A stretch of 64,000 nt of DNA, taken from NCBI RefSeq assembly GCF_018070565.1, contig NZ_JAGPXL010000003.1, forward strand, positions 124,001 through 188,000, read 5' to 3'. Every line of letters begins with the position of its first letter. Positions within the stretch are counted from its first letter, which is position 1. The notes under the pieces are model-generated. The model was not told the origin of the DNA and ran no database searches. It saw only the letters and a program-made list of their open reading frames with translations. The position numbers and the translations under genes are program-made. Shown in pieces: positions 23,821 through 32,750 of the stretch. This DNA comes from Streptomyces sp. B93. Its GTDB lineage: Bacteria; Actinomycetota; Actinomycetes; Streptomycetales; Streptomycetaceae.

Positions 23821-24990
23821 ATGGCCAAGCACTGGGCGGACTTCCAGTACGAGATCTATCTGAACGGCATGTCGGGCGCGGTCCCCCGGCTGCCCACCGA
23901 TCTGACCCGCCTGGAGGAGCTGACCGAGCGGCGCCTGGGCCCCGGACCGGTCGGCTATGTGTCGGGCAGCGCCGGGGACGGCAGCACGGCCCGCGCCAAC
24001 CGGGCGGCGCTGAAGCGGTACCGGATCGTGCCGCGGATGCTGCGGGACGTGCACGAGCGCGACATCTCGGTGGAGGTGCTGGGCCGCGCGCTGCCCGCCC
24101 CGCTGGCGCTGGCCCCGGTCGGGGTCCTGTCGATCATGCACCCGGACGCCGAGGTGGCCGCCGCCCGGGCCGCCGCCGCGCAGGGCGTGCCGTTCGTGCT
24201 CTCCTCGGCGTCCAGCACGCCCATGGAGGAGGTCGCGGCGGCGATGGGCGGCGCCGAGCGCTGGTTCCAGCTGTACTGGGCCAAGGACCGCGAGGTCACC
24301 CGGAGTTTCCTCACCCGGGCGAAGGCGTCCGGGTTCTCCGTGCTGGTCGTCACCCTCGACACCCCGCTGCTCGCCTGGCGGCCGCGCGATCTCGACCAGG
24401 CGTACCTGCCCTTCCTGCACGGCGTGGGCACCGCCAACTACTTCTCCGACCCGGCCTTCCGGGCGGGTCTCGCCAAACCGCCCCACGAGGACCTCAACGC
24501 GGCGGTGATGCATTTCGTCGGCATGTTCGCCGACCCCGGCAAGACCTGGCCGGACCTGGCGTTCCTGCGGGAGAACTGGGACGGTCCGATCGTCCTGAAG
24601 GGCGTCCTGCACCCCGACGACGCGCGGCTCGCCGCCGACGCGGGGATGGACGGGGTGGTGGTCTCCAACCACGGCGGCCGTCAGGTGGCCGGTGCGATCG
24701 CGGCGGCGGACGCGCTGCCGGGCGTCGCGAAGGCCGTCGGCGACCGGCTGACGGTGCTGTTCGACAGCGGGGTGCGCACCGGCGACGACGTCTTCAAGGC
24801 GCTCGCGCTCGGCGCGCGGGCGGTCCTGCTGGGACGGCCCTACGTCTACGGTCTGGCCCTGGACGGCCAGGCGGGCGTCGAGCATGTGGTCCGCTGTCTG
24901 CTCGCCGAGCTGGACCTCACCCTCGCCCTGTCCGGCCACGCCTCCCCCGCCACGGTCGGCGCCTCGGACCTGGACGGCGGGACGGGCTGA
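23821..24990 (+). CDS. lactate 2-monooxygenase-like FMN alpha-hydroxy-acid oxidase
   Basis: The 389-residue protein is an FMN-dependent alpha-hydroxy-acid-oxidising enzyme. Motifs include WFQLYWAKDRE, VLVVTLDTPLLAWRPRDLD, IVLKGVLHPDDARLAADAG (FMN-contacting Lys) and VVVSNHGGRQVAGAI (catalytic His and substrate Arg), then FDSGVRTGDDVFKALALGA. The inserted region around AYLPFLHGVGTANYF and the overall length match lactate 2-monooxygenase, which makes acetate, CO2 and water from lactate and O2, rather than glycolate oxidase. The ATG at 23821 has GGGAG six bases upstream. A perfect hairpin follows. Confidence 0.88.
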   Translation: MAKHWADFQYEIYLNGMSGAVPRLPTDLTRLEELTERRLGPGPVGYVSGSAGDGSTARANRAALKRYRIVPRMLRDVHERDISVEVLGRALPAPLALAPVGVLSIMHPDAEVAAARAAAAQGVPFVLSSASSTPMEEVAAAMGGAERWFQLYWAKDREVTRSFLTRAKASGFSVLVVTLDTPLLAWRPRDLDQAYLPFLHGVGTANYFSDPAFRAGLAKPPHEDLNAAVMHFVGMFADPGKTWPDLAFLRENWDGPIVLKGVLHPDDARLAADAGMDGVVVSNHGGRQVAGAIAAADALPGVAKAVGDRLTVLFDSGVRTGDDVFKALALGARAVLLGRPYVYGLALDGQAGVEHVVRCLLAELDLTLALSGHASPATVGASDLDGGTG

Positions 24991-24998
24991 GCAAGCGG

Positions 24999-25035
24999 GA
25001 CGGGCACGCCCCCGCTGAGCGTGGGCGTGCCCGTC
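24999..25035. terminator. bidirectional hairpin terminator
   Basis: A perfect 13-bp stem (24999-25011 with 25023-25035) and 11-base loop lie between convergent genes. Confidence 0.85.
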
Positions 25036-25039
25036 ACCG

Positions 25040-26644
25040 TCAGGCGCTGTGGCCCGGCAGCTCCACCCGCCGCGCGGACGGGCTCTCGGTGCCGGCGCCC
25101 GACAGCGCGCCCTGGCTCGCCGACGGTGACCCGGTCAGCCAGCGCTGGCTGTCGGAGCCGTCCCGGACCTTGACGACGATGTCGGCGCCGGGGGCGTCGG
25201 TGGTGGCCGCCAGGGCGAGCTGCTTCTCCCAGCGGGGCAGCAACTCGCCCCGCACCGTCAGGTCGTAGCGCACGTCGGCGCCGCGCTCGGCGTCGGCGGG
25301 CGCGCACGCGCCGAGTATGACCACTCCGGCGTCCGCGTGCGAGTCCAGGCACAGCCCGGGCTCGGCCACGCTGCGCAACAGCCCGTCGTCCTCGTACGAC
25401 CACTGCTGACCGCGTGCGTCGGAGCACTCCGCCAGCTCGGTGCCCGATCCGGCCCGTGGGGTGCCGCGGACGCCGAGGCACAGGTCGGAGGCGGCGTTGC
25501 GCAGGACGATGCGCCGTACGGCGCCGGGGAGCGCGGCGTTGTCGGGCGGCGCGGAGGAGACGCCCGGGGCGTCCTGGCTGCCGGTGCCGCCGACCGCGCT
25601 GCTGGAGGCGGCCGGGTCGGCGTCACCGTCGTAGGACCACAGGTTGGTGATCAGGACGGTGGCGAGCAGTCCGGCGGAGGCGACGCCGACGCCGGTGAGC
25701 AGGGCCCGTGGAGTGGGCAGCACGACGGGCGTGGGGACGCGGGCCAGCAGCCGGTTGCGCCGGGAACGGCCGCCGTGCCGTCCGGAGCGCCGTCCGCGCG
25801 GGTTGGCGCGGCTGCGGCCGGGCCGTGAGTCGAGATAGCGGCGGGCGCCCCAGCCGAGTACGGCTTCGGCGAGCAGCGTTCCCAACTGGCTTTCGGCCTG
25901 GCTCAGTTGTTCGGCCGCGGAACGGCAGTAGCGGCACCCGTCGAGATGTTGCTGGACATCCGGCAACAGGGTGCCGCCGCGGCGAATCGGGACGTCGAGG
26001 AGCCGGTTGTAGAAGCCGCACTCCTTGCTCGGCGCGAGTTCCCGGTGGGCGCGGACAACGCCTTCGCGGAATGTGTCCCGGGCCTGTTCCAGCGCGGCCG
26101 ACGCACTCTCGGTGTCGAGGCCGAGCAGGGCGGCGGGGACGGTTATCGGTTCCGCCTCCACCTCGGTGTGCCAGAGCAGACAGCGGGCCAGAGGAGCCAG
26201 ACCCTGGAATGCCCGCTCCGCCAGCTTGCGGTTTTCCGGGGTCAGGGAGCCCGCCGCGCGCATACCGCGTCCTCCGGCGGGTTTCAGCAGATCCGGCAGT
26301 ACGCCGGATATCCGGTCGTCGGCCGACCAGCGGCGGACCGTGTCCCGCACGGCCACCAGGAGCGGGGGCCGCAGCGCGACGCCCGGTTCGCCCAGGGTGA
26401 GCCGGTCGAAGACCTGGTGGAAGGCGGTGGCGGTGACCATGGAGGCGGCCGGTGCCGAGGAGGCAAGGCAGATGACGGCGTACTCGTGCACCGGCTGCCA
26501 GTGCCTCGCCATGAGCAGGCCGGTGGAGTGGGCGACCTCGTCGTCCGTGGCGCCGGTGAGCCGGGCCGCGAGGACCTCGTCGGAATCACCGGGTACCGCG
26601 CCGGGCGGCGGGTAGGGAGGTCGAGGGGGGTGGGGGGTGGGCAC
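25040..26644 (-). CDS. membrane protein with sigma-like N-terminus, ZAS-like zinc motif and ricin-type lectin domain
   Basis: This 534-residue protein combines a Pro-rich start, a helical region like sigma-70 region 2 (about 45-130; HWQPVHEYAVICLASS), a region-4-like stretch (about 165-250), a putative zinc motif HLDGCRYCR (His-x3-Cys-x2-Cys, near 280) as in ZAS anti-sigma factors, a basic linker, one membrane segment (about 350-375; LLTGVGVASAGLLATVLI) and an extracellular ricin-B-like domain (about 405-520; LCLGVRGTP, QQWSYEDDG, LCLDSH). It may sense a glycan outside and act on transcription inside, but the sigma-like part may have lost that activity. The GTG at 26644 has GGAAGG upstream at 11 bases; an ATG at 26839 gives an unlikely sequence. 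Confidence 0.7.
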   Translation of the reverse strand: MPTPHPPRPPYPPPGAVPGDSDEVLAARLTGATDDEVAHSTGLLMARHWQPVHEYAVICLASSAPAASMVTATAFHQVFDRLTLGEPGVALRPPLLVAVRDTVRRWSADDRISGVLPDLLKPAGGRGMRAAGSLTPENRKLAERAFQGLAPLARCLLWHTEVEAEPITVPAALLGLDTESASAALEQARDTFREGVVRAHRELAPSKECGFYNRLLDVPIRRGGTLLPDVQQHLDGCRYCRSAAEQLSQAESQLGTLLAEAVLGWGARRYLDSRPGRSRANPRGRRSGRHGGRSRRNRLLARVPTPVVLPTPRALLTGVGVASAGLLATVLITNLWSYDGDADPAASSSAVGGTGSQDAPGVSSAPPDNAALPGAVRRIVLRNAASDLCLGVRGTPRAGSGTELAECSDARGQQWSYEDDGLLRSVAEPGLCLDSHADAGVVILGACAPADAERGADVRYDLTVRGELLPRWEKQLALAATTDAPGADIVVKVRDGSDSQRWLTGSPSASQGALSGAGTESPSARRVELPGHSA

Positions 26645-27018
26645 TTGAACAGGTTCCTTCCCACGCGCGCGTGGACACACATGAGTTCTGTCGCCGAAAA
26701 GGGGCCCCCGTTGGTGCGTACCTTTTTGGCGGTGAGCGGGGTGCGTGAATTCACCTTTGGTGCATCGGACCCGGTTCAACAAGTCCGTGAGCCCTGGCAA
26801 TTGCCCCCCGCATGGCGGGTTCACCCTTGCACAGGTCACTCACGCCCAACAAGGCACTCGGGCAACATGGGCACCACTGAAAGTGAGTCAATTGGCGAGC
26901 GGTTCATCTGCGGGTTCGCACCGGCATTCGACTTTCCTTGCGCCCCGTGTGAAACAGGCGCACACATCGGCCCCTCACGTGCTCTCCCGGACACCGCACG
27001 CTCTGGCGGGGCTCGGGT
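26645..27018. other. intergenic region upstream of the lectin membrane protein
   Basis: About 370 bases, clearly less GC-rich than the flanks. A 62-codon plus-strand frame from 26870 overlaps the toxin gene and lacks a ribosome site. I see a possible minus-strand promoter (listed separately) and otherwise nothing. Confidence 0.4.
26864..26891 (-). promoter_or_regulatory. possible promoter for the lectin membrane protein
   Basis: On the minus strand TTGACT (26891-26886) is followed after 16 bases by CATGTT (26869-26864). This would leave a leader of roughly 210 bases before the GTG at 26644. Confidence 0.3.
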
Positions 27019-27399
27019 TCAGATCTGCCAGGAGCGCAGCCGGTCGGCCGCCGCGTAGACGTCCGCCTTGCCGTCGATCAGATCGCGGGCGAGGTCCACC
27101 AAGGCGCCGTAGGGCGGGTCCATGCCGACGCCGCTGACGAACATGTACGCCACCGCCGTCGCGCAGGCGAACCGGGCGTTCGCCGCGGGGAGCGGCTTGA
27201 GCAGGGCCAGGGTGTGCAGCAGCGCCGCGGCCCGCCAGGCCGGGTCGGAGTCGACGCCGAGGCGCGGCGGGTCCACGCGGTGCCGGGCTACGGCCGCGAC
27301 CAGCGCCGAGAAGTCGTTGACGGTCGGCTGGTCCGGCAGGACCTCCTCATGGCGCTGGAGGAGCCAGGGCACGTCGATATGGACGACGGGAGGTGTCAT
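27019..27399 (-). CDS. Fic/Doc-family toxin component
   Basis: This 126-residue protein matches the actinobacterial family annotated as the toxin of a Fic-type toxin-antitoxin system. The central helix pair reads LLHTLALLKPLPAANARFACATAVAYMF, where PLPAANARFA corresponds to the Fic core HxFx(D/N)xNxR. The usual catalytic His is replaced by Lys and Phe by Leu, while Asn and Arg are kept. Doc phosphorylates EF-Tu in other bacteria, so loss of the His raises doubt about activity. It begins three bases after the antitoxin stop, the usual antitoxin-first order, and should be cotranscribed with it. Confidence 0.8.
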   Translation of the reverse strand: MTPPVVHIDVPWLLQRHEEVLPDQPTVNDFSALVAAVARHRVDPPRLGVDSDPAWRAAALLHTLALLKPLPAANARFACATAVAYMFVSGVGMDPPYGALVDLARDLIDGKADVYAAADRLRSWQI

Positions 27400-27402
27400 C
27401 GG

Positions 27403-27648
27403 TCAGGCGGCCCGTCCCTCGCCCTTGGCGGGCGGCTCGTCGTCGGGGAAGGCCGCGGCGAACTCGTCGGCGTGCGCGGCGAAGAACCGGCGGAACTCCT
27501 CCGCCCCTTCCTGGAGCGCCCGGTGCCGGGCGATGTCGGCGGCGGCCGCCTCTCGCACGAGGGCCTTCATCGACGTACCGCGTTCCTTGGCGATCTGTCG
27601 CAGGTCCTCCAGCTCGCGGTCGCTGAACTCCACATTCAGAGCTGGCAT
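27403..27648 (-). CDS. ribbon-helix-helix-type antitoxin of the Fic pair
   Basis: An 81-residue protein starting MPALNVEFSDRELEDLRQIA, followed by TSMKALVREAAAADIARHRAL. The beginning is a ribbon-helix-helix DNA-binding pattern and the C-terminal half (EEFRRFFAAHADEFAAAFPDDE) is acidic and probably wraps the toxin. It lies directly upstream of the toxin with a three-base gap and would repress its own promoter in the region 27649-27718, where repeated CGGTAC motifs and an inverted repeat are found. The ribosome site is weak but the start fits the conserved N-terminus of the family. Confidence 0.8.
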   Translation of the reverse strand: MPALNVEFSDRELEDLRQIAKERGTSMKALVREAAAADIARHRALQEGAEEFRRFFAAHADEFAAAFPDDEPPAKGEGRAA

Positions 27649-27655
27649 GACATCA

Positions 27656-27718
27656 CGGTACCGCTCGGGTACTTAATCGTAAATACCCGCAGCTCAGGAC
27701 CGGTACGACACGGTACCG
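27656..27718 (-). promoter_or_regulatory. probable operator-promoter of the toxin-antitoxin pair
   Basis: CGGTAC occurs three times (27656-27661, 27701-27706, 27711-27716), and an imperfect inverted repeat with CGGGTA and TACCCG arms spans about 27666-27689 around an AT-rich centre. The centre holds TACGAT on the minus strand, a plausible -10. Autoregulation by the antitoxin is the expected use. Confidence 0.4.
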
Positions 27719-27831
27719 AGGGGGTGTGCAACCGATCGGTTCCTCTCACGTTTGAACACCCCGACGTTCGACTCCGTACAAGTACGGACGGCCTCCATGA
27801 CCGGCCACCCCCTCACTCGTAGGAGTCATCC

Positions 27832-29832
27832 GTGGGACGCAACACGCGCAGACGCCCAAGAGGCGCGCGACGCGCGACATTCGCAGCGGTCGCCCTCATG
27901 CTCGGCGGCGGCGGGCTGGTGGCGGTGAACGTCTACGCCTCCGCCACCGACGGCGCGACGGGCGGCGGGGACCGCACCCTCACGGACGGCGCCCAGCCCG
28001 GCGCCACCATCGACTGCCCCGATGTCGGCGAACGGCTCACCGAGGTCCCGGACGGCGCCCGGGCCGAGGTGGACACCGAACTCGCCGCACTGGACCAGCA
28101 GGTGGCGGACGCCTACCAGCGGCTCCGGGACGCGGCGGCCGCCGCGCCGGACGGCGCCGTCGACGCGGCGGAGATCACCGGGCCGCTCCAGGAGCAGCGC
28201 ACCGCGACGATCGAGCGGATCACGGCCGCACTCGCCCGGGTCGGCGAGCCCCCGCAGGGTCTGGCCGACCTCGCGGCGTGCACGGTGAGCACGCCGGAGC
28301 AGGCGCCCGAGGGCGAGCAGGACCAGGAGGGCCAGGAAGATCAGGAGGGCCAGGAAGGCCAGGAGGAGCAGGGCGGGGGCGGGCAGGCCGGGAACGGTCC
28401 CGTAGCCGCGGACTACGCCGACATCACCTCCGTGCAGCCCACCGCGCAGCGCCCGCGCCAGCGTGCGAACGCCTCCCGCGGCACCTTCACCACCAGCTGC
28501 GGCGTCAACGAGAACGGCCTGTTCAACTCCGACAACATCATCGTCGCGCCGGGCGTCTCCAACGGCGCCCACCACTTCCACGACTACATCGGCAACCAGT
28601 CCAACACCGCCTTCGCCAGCGACGAGGACCTCGCGAACGCCGAGACGAGCTGCGAGAACCCGGGCGACAGGTCGACGTACTACTGGCCGGTGCTGCGCCT
28701 CCAGAACGGCACCGTGGAGCGGGACGCCGAGTCCCCCGGCGGCGGCATCGAGGGCAACGCCGGTGAGATCGTCACGCCCGCCGAGGTCACGCTGACGTTC
28801 GAGGGCAGCCCGGTCGGCGAGGTCACCGCCATGCCCCGGCTGCTGCGCATCATCACCGGCGACGCCAAGGCGTTCGTCAACGGCACCGCCAACGCCAACG
28901 CCTCCTGGAGCTGCACCGGCTTCGAGGACCGGCAGCTGAAGGACAAGTACCCGCTGTGCCCGGACGGCAGCAGCGTGGTGCGCACCTTCCGCTTCCAGAG
29001 CTGCTGGGACGGCAGCGGCATCGACAGCGCCAACCACCGCACACACGTGGCGTTCGCGGACCCGGAGGGCCGTTGCCCCGAGGGGTTCCGGGCGATCCCG
29101 CAGCTGGTGCAGCGGATCGTGTACGACGTGGCCGCGCCGAGCCTGGACGACGGCGGCCGCACCACACCGCTGTTCGCCGTGGACTCCTTCCCCGAGCAGC
29201 TGCACAAGCCGGTCACGGACCACGGCGACTTCGTCAACGTCTTCGACGAGGACCTGATGGGCGAGATGGTCGACTGCATCAACAGCGGCCGTACGTGCGA
29301 CGCCGCCGACCTGCCGGACGGCGGCACGCCTCCCGGCGGGGGCGGGGGCGAGGAGACCCCGGACCCGTCCGAGGAGCCGAGCGAGGAGCCCACGGAGGAG
29401 CCTTCCGAGGAGCCCACGGAGCAGCCGAGCGAGGAGCCCTCCGAAGAGCCGTCCGAGAACCCTAACGAGGAGCCTTCCGAGGAGCCGACGAAGACCGAGC
29501 AGCCCCAGCAGGGCGAGGAGCAGACCGCCGAGCCCACGCACGAGCAGCCCCGCGGCGACGGAACCGCGACCGCGAGCGCCGCGCCCAAGATCAGCGCCTC
29601 CCCGGCGGCCACCGCGCGCCCGTCGACCGCCCCGGCGGGCGACGGCGGCGCCGAGTCGCAGGCGGCCGTGGCCGCCCCCGAGCGGACCGGGTCGGGCACC
29701 GAACCCCAGGCCGTGCGGGGCGGACTCGCCGAGACGGGCGCCAAGTTGTGGCCCGCTGCGGCCGGGACGGTCCTGCTGATCTGCGGCGGTGTTCTCCTGA
29801 TGCGGACGACGAGGGGCAAGCGCTCGGTGTGA
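27832..29832 (+). CDS. sortase-anchored DUF1996 secreted protein
   Basis: This 666-residue protein has a basic signal peptide (about 1-37), a helical region, an EGQ-rich linker (about 160-185), a DUF1996 domain (about 215-490; [41 protein letters not shown]), a long Glu/Pro/Ser repeat spacer (about 510-560) and a wall-sorting tail: LAETGAK, hydrophobic segment and basic end (RTTRGKRSV). LAETG is the LAXTG form used by class E sortases, the type that anchors long chaplins. DUF1996 is found in secreted proteins of fungi and actinomycetes with unknown role. The GTG at 27832 has AGGAG six bases upstream. Confidence 0.88.
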   Translation: MGRNTRRRPRGARRATFAAVALMLGGGGLVAVNVYASATDGATGGGDRTLTDGAQPGATIDCPDVGERLTEVPDGARAEVDTELAALDQQVADAYQRLRDAAAAAPDGAVDAAEITGPLQEQRTATIERITAALARVGEPPQGLADLAACTVSTPEQAPEGEQDQEGQEDQEGQEGQEEQGGGGQAGNGPVAADYADITSVQPTAQRPRQRANASRGTFTTSCGVNENGLFNSDNIIVAPGVSNGAHHFHDYIGNQSNTAFASDEDLANAETSCENPGDRSTYYWPVLRLQNGTVERDAESPGGGIEGNAGEIVTPAEVTLTFEGSPVGEVTAMPRLLRIITGDAKAFVNGTANANASWSCTGFEDRQLKDKYPLCPDGSSVVRTFRFQSCWDGSGIDSANHRTHVAFADPEGRCPEGFRAIPQLVQRIVYDVAAPSLDDGGRTTPLFAVDSFPEQLHKPVTDHGDFVNVFDEDLMGEMVDCINSGRTCDAADLPDGGTPPGGGGGEETPDPSEEPSEEPTEEPSEEPTEQPSEEPSEEPSENPNEEPSEEPTKTEQPQQGEEQTAEPTHEQPRGDGTATASAAPKISASPAATARPSTAPAGDGGAESQAAVAAPERTGSGTEPQAVRGGLAETGAKLWPAAAGTVLLICGGVLLMRTTRGKRSV

Positions 29833-29843
29833 GCCGGGTTCGG

Positions 29844-29869
29844 CGGCACCGGTGATTTACGCGGTGCCG
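29844..29869 (+). terminator. hairpin after the wall-protein gene
   Basis: An 8-bp perfect stem (29844-29851 with 29862-29869) and a 10-base loop, 12 bases after the stop codon. No T-tract. Confidence 0.6.
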
Positions 29870-29929
29870 GGCATCGGCCGGGTGGCGAGACTGCGATGAC
29901 TCTCCACCCCCTACTCCACGGAGGTGCCG

Positions 29930-31540
29930 ATGCCCGGCCCACTCACCCAGCCCCCGGTCAGGAACCACCGGTGGCCACTATGGACCCGACGGCTGTGCGC
30001 GCTGTCCGTCGCCCTGCTGCTGTCGGCGGTCGGCCTGGCCGCCGTACCCGCGGCGGCGGCCGACGGGCCGACCGTCCCCACCCGCTACGGCCAGGTGCGG
30101 GGCACGGCGGGCGAGACCGCCACCTCCTACCTGGGCATCCCCTACGCCGCCCCACCGGTCGGCGACGGCCGCTGGAAGCCGCCGTCCCCGCCCCGGCCGT
30201 GGACGGGCGTCCGGGACGCCGCCACCCCGGGCAACCCCTGTGTGCAGGCGCCCTCATCCACCCCCTGGGGCGACCTGGCGGGACCCGGCACGCCCAGTGA
30301 GGACTGCCTCTACCTGAACGTCTACACGCCCGCGAAGCGCTCCCCGGCCAAGCGGCCGGTGATGGTGTGGATCCACGGCGGCGGCTTCACCGTGGGCTCC
30401 GGGACCTTCTACGACGGCGCCAAGCTCGCCGCCAAGGGCGATGTCGTGGTCGTGAACTTCAACTACCGGCTGGGCGCGTTCGGTTATCTGGCCCACCCGG
30501 GCCTGGCCGAGGAGTCACCGCTCGGCCTGTCGGGCAACTACGGCGTGCTCGACCAGCAGGCGGCGCTGCGCTGGGTGCGGCAGAACATCGCGGCGTTCGG
30601 CGGCGACCCGGGCAACGTGACGCTCTTCGGTGAGTCGGCGGGCGGCGGCAGCGTCTGCCACCAGCTGATCTCGCCGCGCACCGTCGGCCAGTTCGACCGG
30701 GCCATCGCCCAGTCGGGCTGCGGCTTCACCCTGCCCACCCAGGCCTCCCAGCAGAACAACGGCACCGCCTGGGCCCGGTCGCTGGGCTGCGCGGACCTGG
30801 CCTGTCTGCGCGCCAAGCCCGCCGACGAGCTGTTGCGGGCCTCGCTCTCCCCCACGGCCCGCTGGACGCCCAACGTGGACGGGGTGATCCTGCCGCTCCA
30901 GGTGACGGACGCGCTGGCGAGCGGACGCTTCCACCGGGTGCCGGTCCTCCAGGGCACCACGGCCGACGAGGGCAGGCTCACCGTCGCCACCACCTACGAC
31001 CTGGCGGGCAGGCAGCTCACGGCGGAGGGCTACCCGGCCGCGGTCCGCGCGGCCTACGGCGACCGGGCCGAGGCGATCCTGGCCCGCTACCCGCTGTCGG
31101 CCCACGGCACCCCAGCGGAGGCGCTGGGCGCGGTCCTCACCGACTCCCAGTTCGCCTGCGCGCAGTCCCGCACGGCCGGTCTGATGGCCGAGCACACCCG
31201 CTCCTACCAGTACGAGTTCGCCGACCGGCACGCCATGGACCATCTGAACCTGCCCCTCAGCTTCCCCTTCGGCGCCCCGCACGGCTCGGAGATCCGGTAC
31301 GTCTTCGGCGGTCTCTCCGGCACGCCCGCCCAGAACGCCCTCTCCGACCGGATGCTCGGCTACTGGACGAACTTCGCCAGGACCGGCGTGCCGTACGCCG
31401 CGGGCGCCCCGCACTGGCCCCGGTTCCCGCAGGTGCAGACGCTCGCCCCGGAGGCGATCACCCCGGGCACCTCCTTCCCGGAGGACCACCAGTGCGACCT
31501 GTGGAGCCAGGGCGCCTCCTGGCCGCTCGCAGCTCGCTGA
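29930..31540 (+). CDS. secreted type B carboxylesterase
   Basis: The 536-residue protein has a signal peptide (about 15-45, ending AAAA) and a carboxylesterase/lipase type B domain. Visible are SYLGIPYAAPPVG, SEDCLYLNVYTP, VWIHGGGFTVGSG (oxyanion hole), the nucleophile FGESAGGGS (Ser near 235), the acidic TTADEG segment and FGAPHGSEI with the catalytic His. It should hydrolyse carboxylic esters outside the cell. The ATG at 29930 has GGAGG five bases upstream; a GTG at 29924 overlaps that site and is less likely. It is convergent with the PucR gene, only 7 bases away. Confidence 0.9.
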   Translation: MPGPLTQPPVRNHRWPLWTRRLCALSVALLLSAVGLAAVPAAAADGPTVPTRYGQVRGTAGETATSYLGIPYAAPPVGDGRWKPPSPPRPWTGVRDAATPGNPCVQAPSSTPWGDLAGPGTPSEDCLYLNVYTPAKRSPAKRPVMVWIHGGGFTVGSGTFYDGAKLAAKGDVVVVNFNYRLGAFGYLAHPGLAEESPLGLSGNYGVLDQQAALRWVRQNIAAFGGDPGNVTLFGESAGGGSVCHQLISPRTVGQFDRAIAQSGCGFTLPTQASQQNNGTAWARSLGCADLACLRAKPADELLRASLSPTARWTPNVDGVILPLQVTDALASGRFHRVPVLQGTTADEGRLTVATTYDLAGRQLTAEGYPAAVRAAYGDRAEAILARYPLSAHGTPAEALGAVLTDSQFACAQSRTAGLMAEHTRSYQYEFADRHAMDHLNLPLSFPFGAPHGSEIRYVFGGLSGTPAQNALSDRMLGYWTNFARTGVPYAAGAPHWPRFPQVQTLAPEAITPGTSFPEDHQCDLWSQGASWPLAAR

Positions 31541-31547
31541 ACCCCTG

Positions 31548-32588
31548 CTAACCGTCCGGCGGCTGCAGAGGCTGCGCGGGCCAGTTGAGCAGACGGGCGC
31601 CGAGGGTGGCGGTCTGGAGGGCGTAACGCTGGTCGGGCAGCGCCGGGTCGTAGCCGGTCAGAGTACGGACGCGGGCGATGCGGTAGGAGACGGCCCGGAC
31701 GCTCAGGCCCAGGCGCCGTGCGGTGACGGTGTGGGCGCAGCCGCTGTCGAAGTAGGCGCCGAGGGTCTCCAGCAGGAGCCCGGGTCCGCCGCGGGCCTGC
31801 TCCAGACCGCCGAGGACGGTGGCCACCAGATCGGTGATGGCCGCCCGGTCCCGGCCCAGGACCTGGAACACCAGCAGATCGGAGGCGTGGACGACCGGCC
31901 GGGGCACCCCCAGCCGGTCGGCCAGTTCCAGGGTCTCGCGGGCCTCACGGAAGGAGTGGACGACGCCGTTCGCGCCGGGCCGGGGGCGGCTGACGGCGAC
32001 CTGGCTGTCCCGTACGGCCGCACGGCGGACCTGTGCGGCGAAGTGTTCGCACACGGCGGCACCGTCCCCGGCCGTGACGCAGATCAGCAGTCCGTCCTTC
32101 GTCGCGACCAGGCTCGGCGACTCGTCCCCGTACGCGGCCATGGCCTCCGCCACGTACCGGGTGGCCGGGGCCGAGGCGAGGAACGCGGCGCCCGCCCGCG
32201 CGACGGCCACCCGGTGTGGGCCGGTGAGCGGAAAGCCGACGCGGTGGGCGAGTTCCGCCATGCGGCCGAGGTCGCCGGGGCCGCTCAGCAGACCGTCGAC
32301 GAAGGCGTGGCGGATCTCCTCCTCCCGGCGGATCGCCGCGCCGCGCGCCCTCTCGTAGCCCTCGGTGAGGGCGATCGCCACGTCCCGCATCCGCCGGACG
32401 ACGTCCCCGGGGGCCGCCTCGCAGTGGCGGCCGAGATGGGTCTCGATCAGGGCGCGCAGCGGGACGCCCCGGTCGGCGGCGTGCGCGGCGGCGGCGCGCA
32501 GCCGGTCGCGGTCGGCGTCGTCGAGCGCCTGGCCCGGCGCCGTCGCGGGGGCCGGTGGCCGTTCGGGAGACTCGCCCTGGCCGGTCAT
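31548..32588 (-). CDS. PucR-family transcriptional regulator (paralogue 1)
   Basis: The 346-residue protein has an N-terminal helical sensor-like region, a GGDEF-related middle part (about 130-235; VATKDGLLICVTAGDG) and a C-terminal PucR-type HTH (about 285-340; LGAYFDSGCAHTVTARRLGLS, VSYRIARVRTLTGYDP). It is similar along its length to the regulator at 40872, for instance RYALQTATLGARLLNWP against GFTLQVAVLGARLLGWP. The two flank the Mrp-like operon. The ATG at 32588 follows AGGGG; a GTG three codons earlier is possible. An inverted repeat shared with the promoter of the paralogue lies 47 bases upstream. Confidence 0.87.
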   Translation of the reverse strand: MTGQGESPERPPAPATAPGQALDDADRDRLRAAAAHAADRGVPLRALIETHLGRHCEAAPGDVVRRMRDVAIALTEGYERARGAAIRREEEIRHAFVDGLLSGPGDLGRMAELAHRVGFPLTGPHRVAVARAGAAFLASAPATRYVAEAMAAYGDESPSLVATKDGLLICVTAGDGAAVCEHFAAQVRRAAVRDSQVAVSRPRPGANGVVHSFREARETLELADRLGVPRPVVHASDLLVFQVLGRDRAAITDLVATVLGGLEQARGGPGLLLETLGAYFDSGCAHTVTARRLGLSVRAVSYRIARVRTLTGYDPALPDQRYALQTATLGARLLNWPAQPLQPPDG

Positions 32589-32634
32589 CGCAACCACCCC
32601 TTTTTACCCGCACCCGGCTGCGCGTTTGCCTTCA

Positions 32635-32654
32635 CTTTGCCATGGGTCGGCAAG
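32635..32654. promoter_or_regulatory. putative PucR operator, copy 1
   Basis: CTTTGCCATGGGTCGGCAAG matches the perfect palindrome at 40788-40807 in 16 of 20 positions, with TTGCC and GGCAA arms. It lies between the divergent PucR and CBS genes. Confidence 0.55.
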
Positions 32655-32750
32655 GAGCGGCAGGTTCAGTTGTCCGCCGGTCGTCTCCCCGCGGCCGGGT
32701 CGCGGGGGCGCTGTCGGGTAGAACCGCTGCGGCGGAACCCGGGAGGCCCC

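Noticed and set aside
26870..27058. 62-codon plus-strand frame in the gap before the toxin gene
   Set aside because: It has no ribosome site, overlaps the toxin gene, and its product has no recognised features.
29370..29500. Intergenic-type or CRISPR-like repeat
   Set aside because: The repeats encode the Glu/Pro/Ser spacer of the wall protein in frame and have no repeat-spacer structure.
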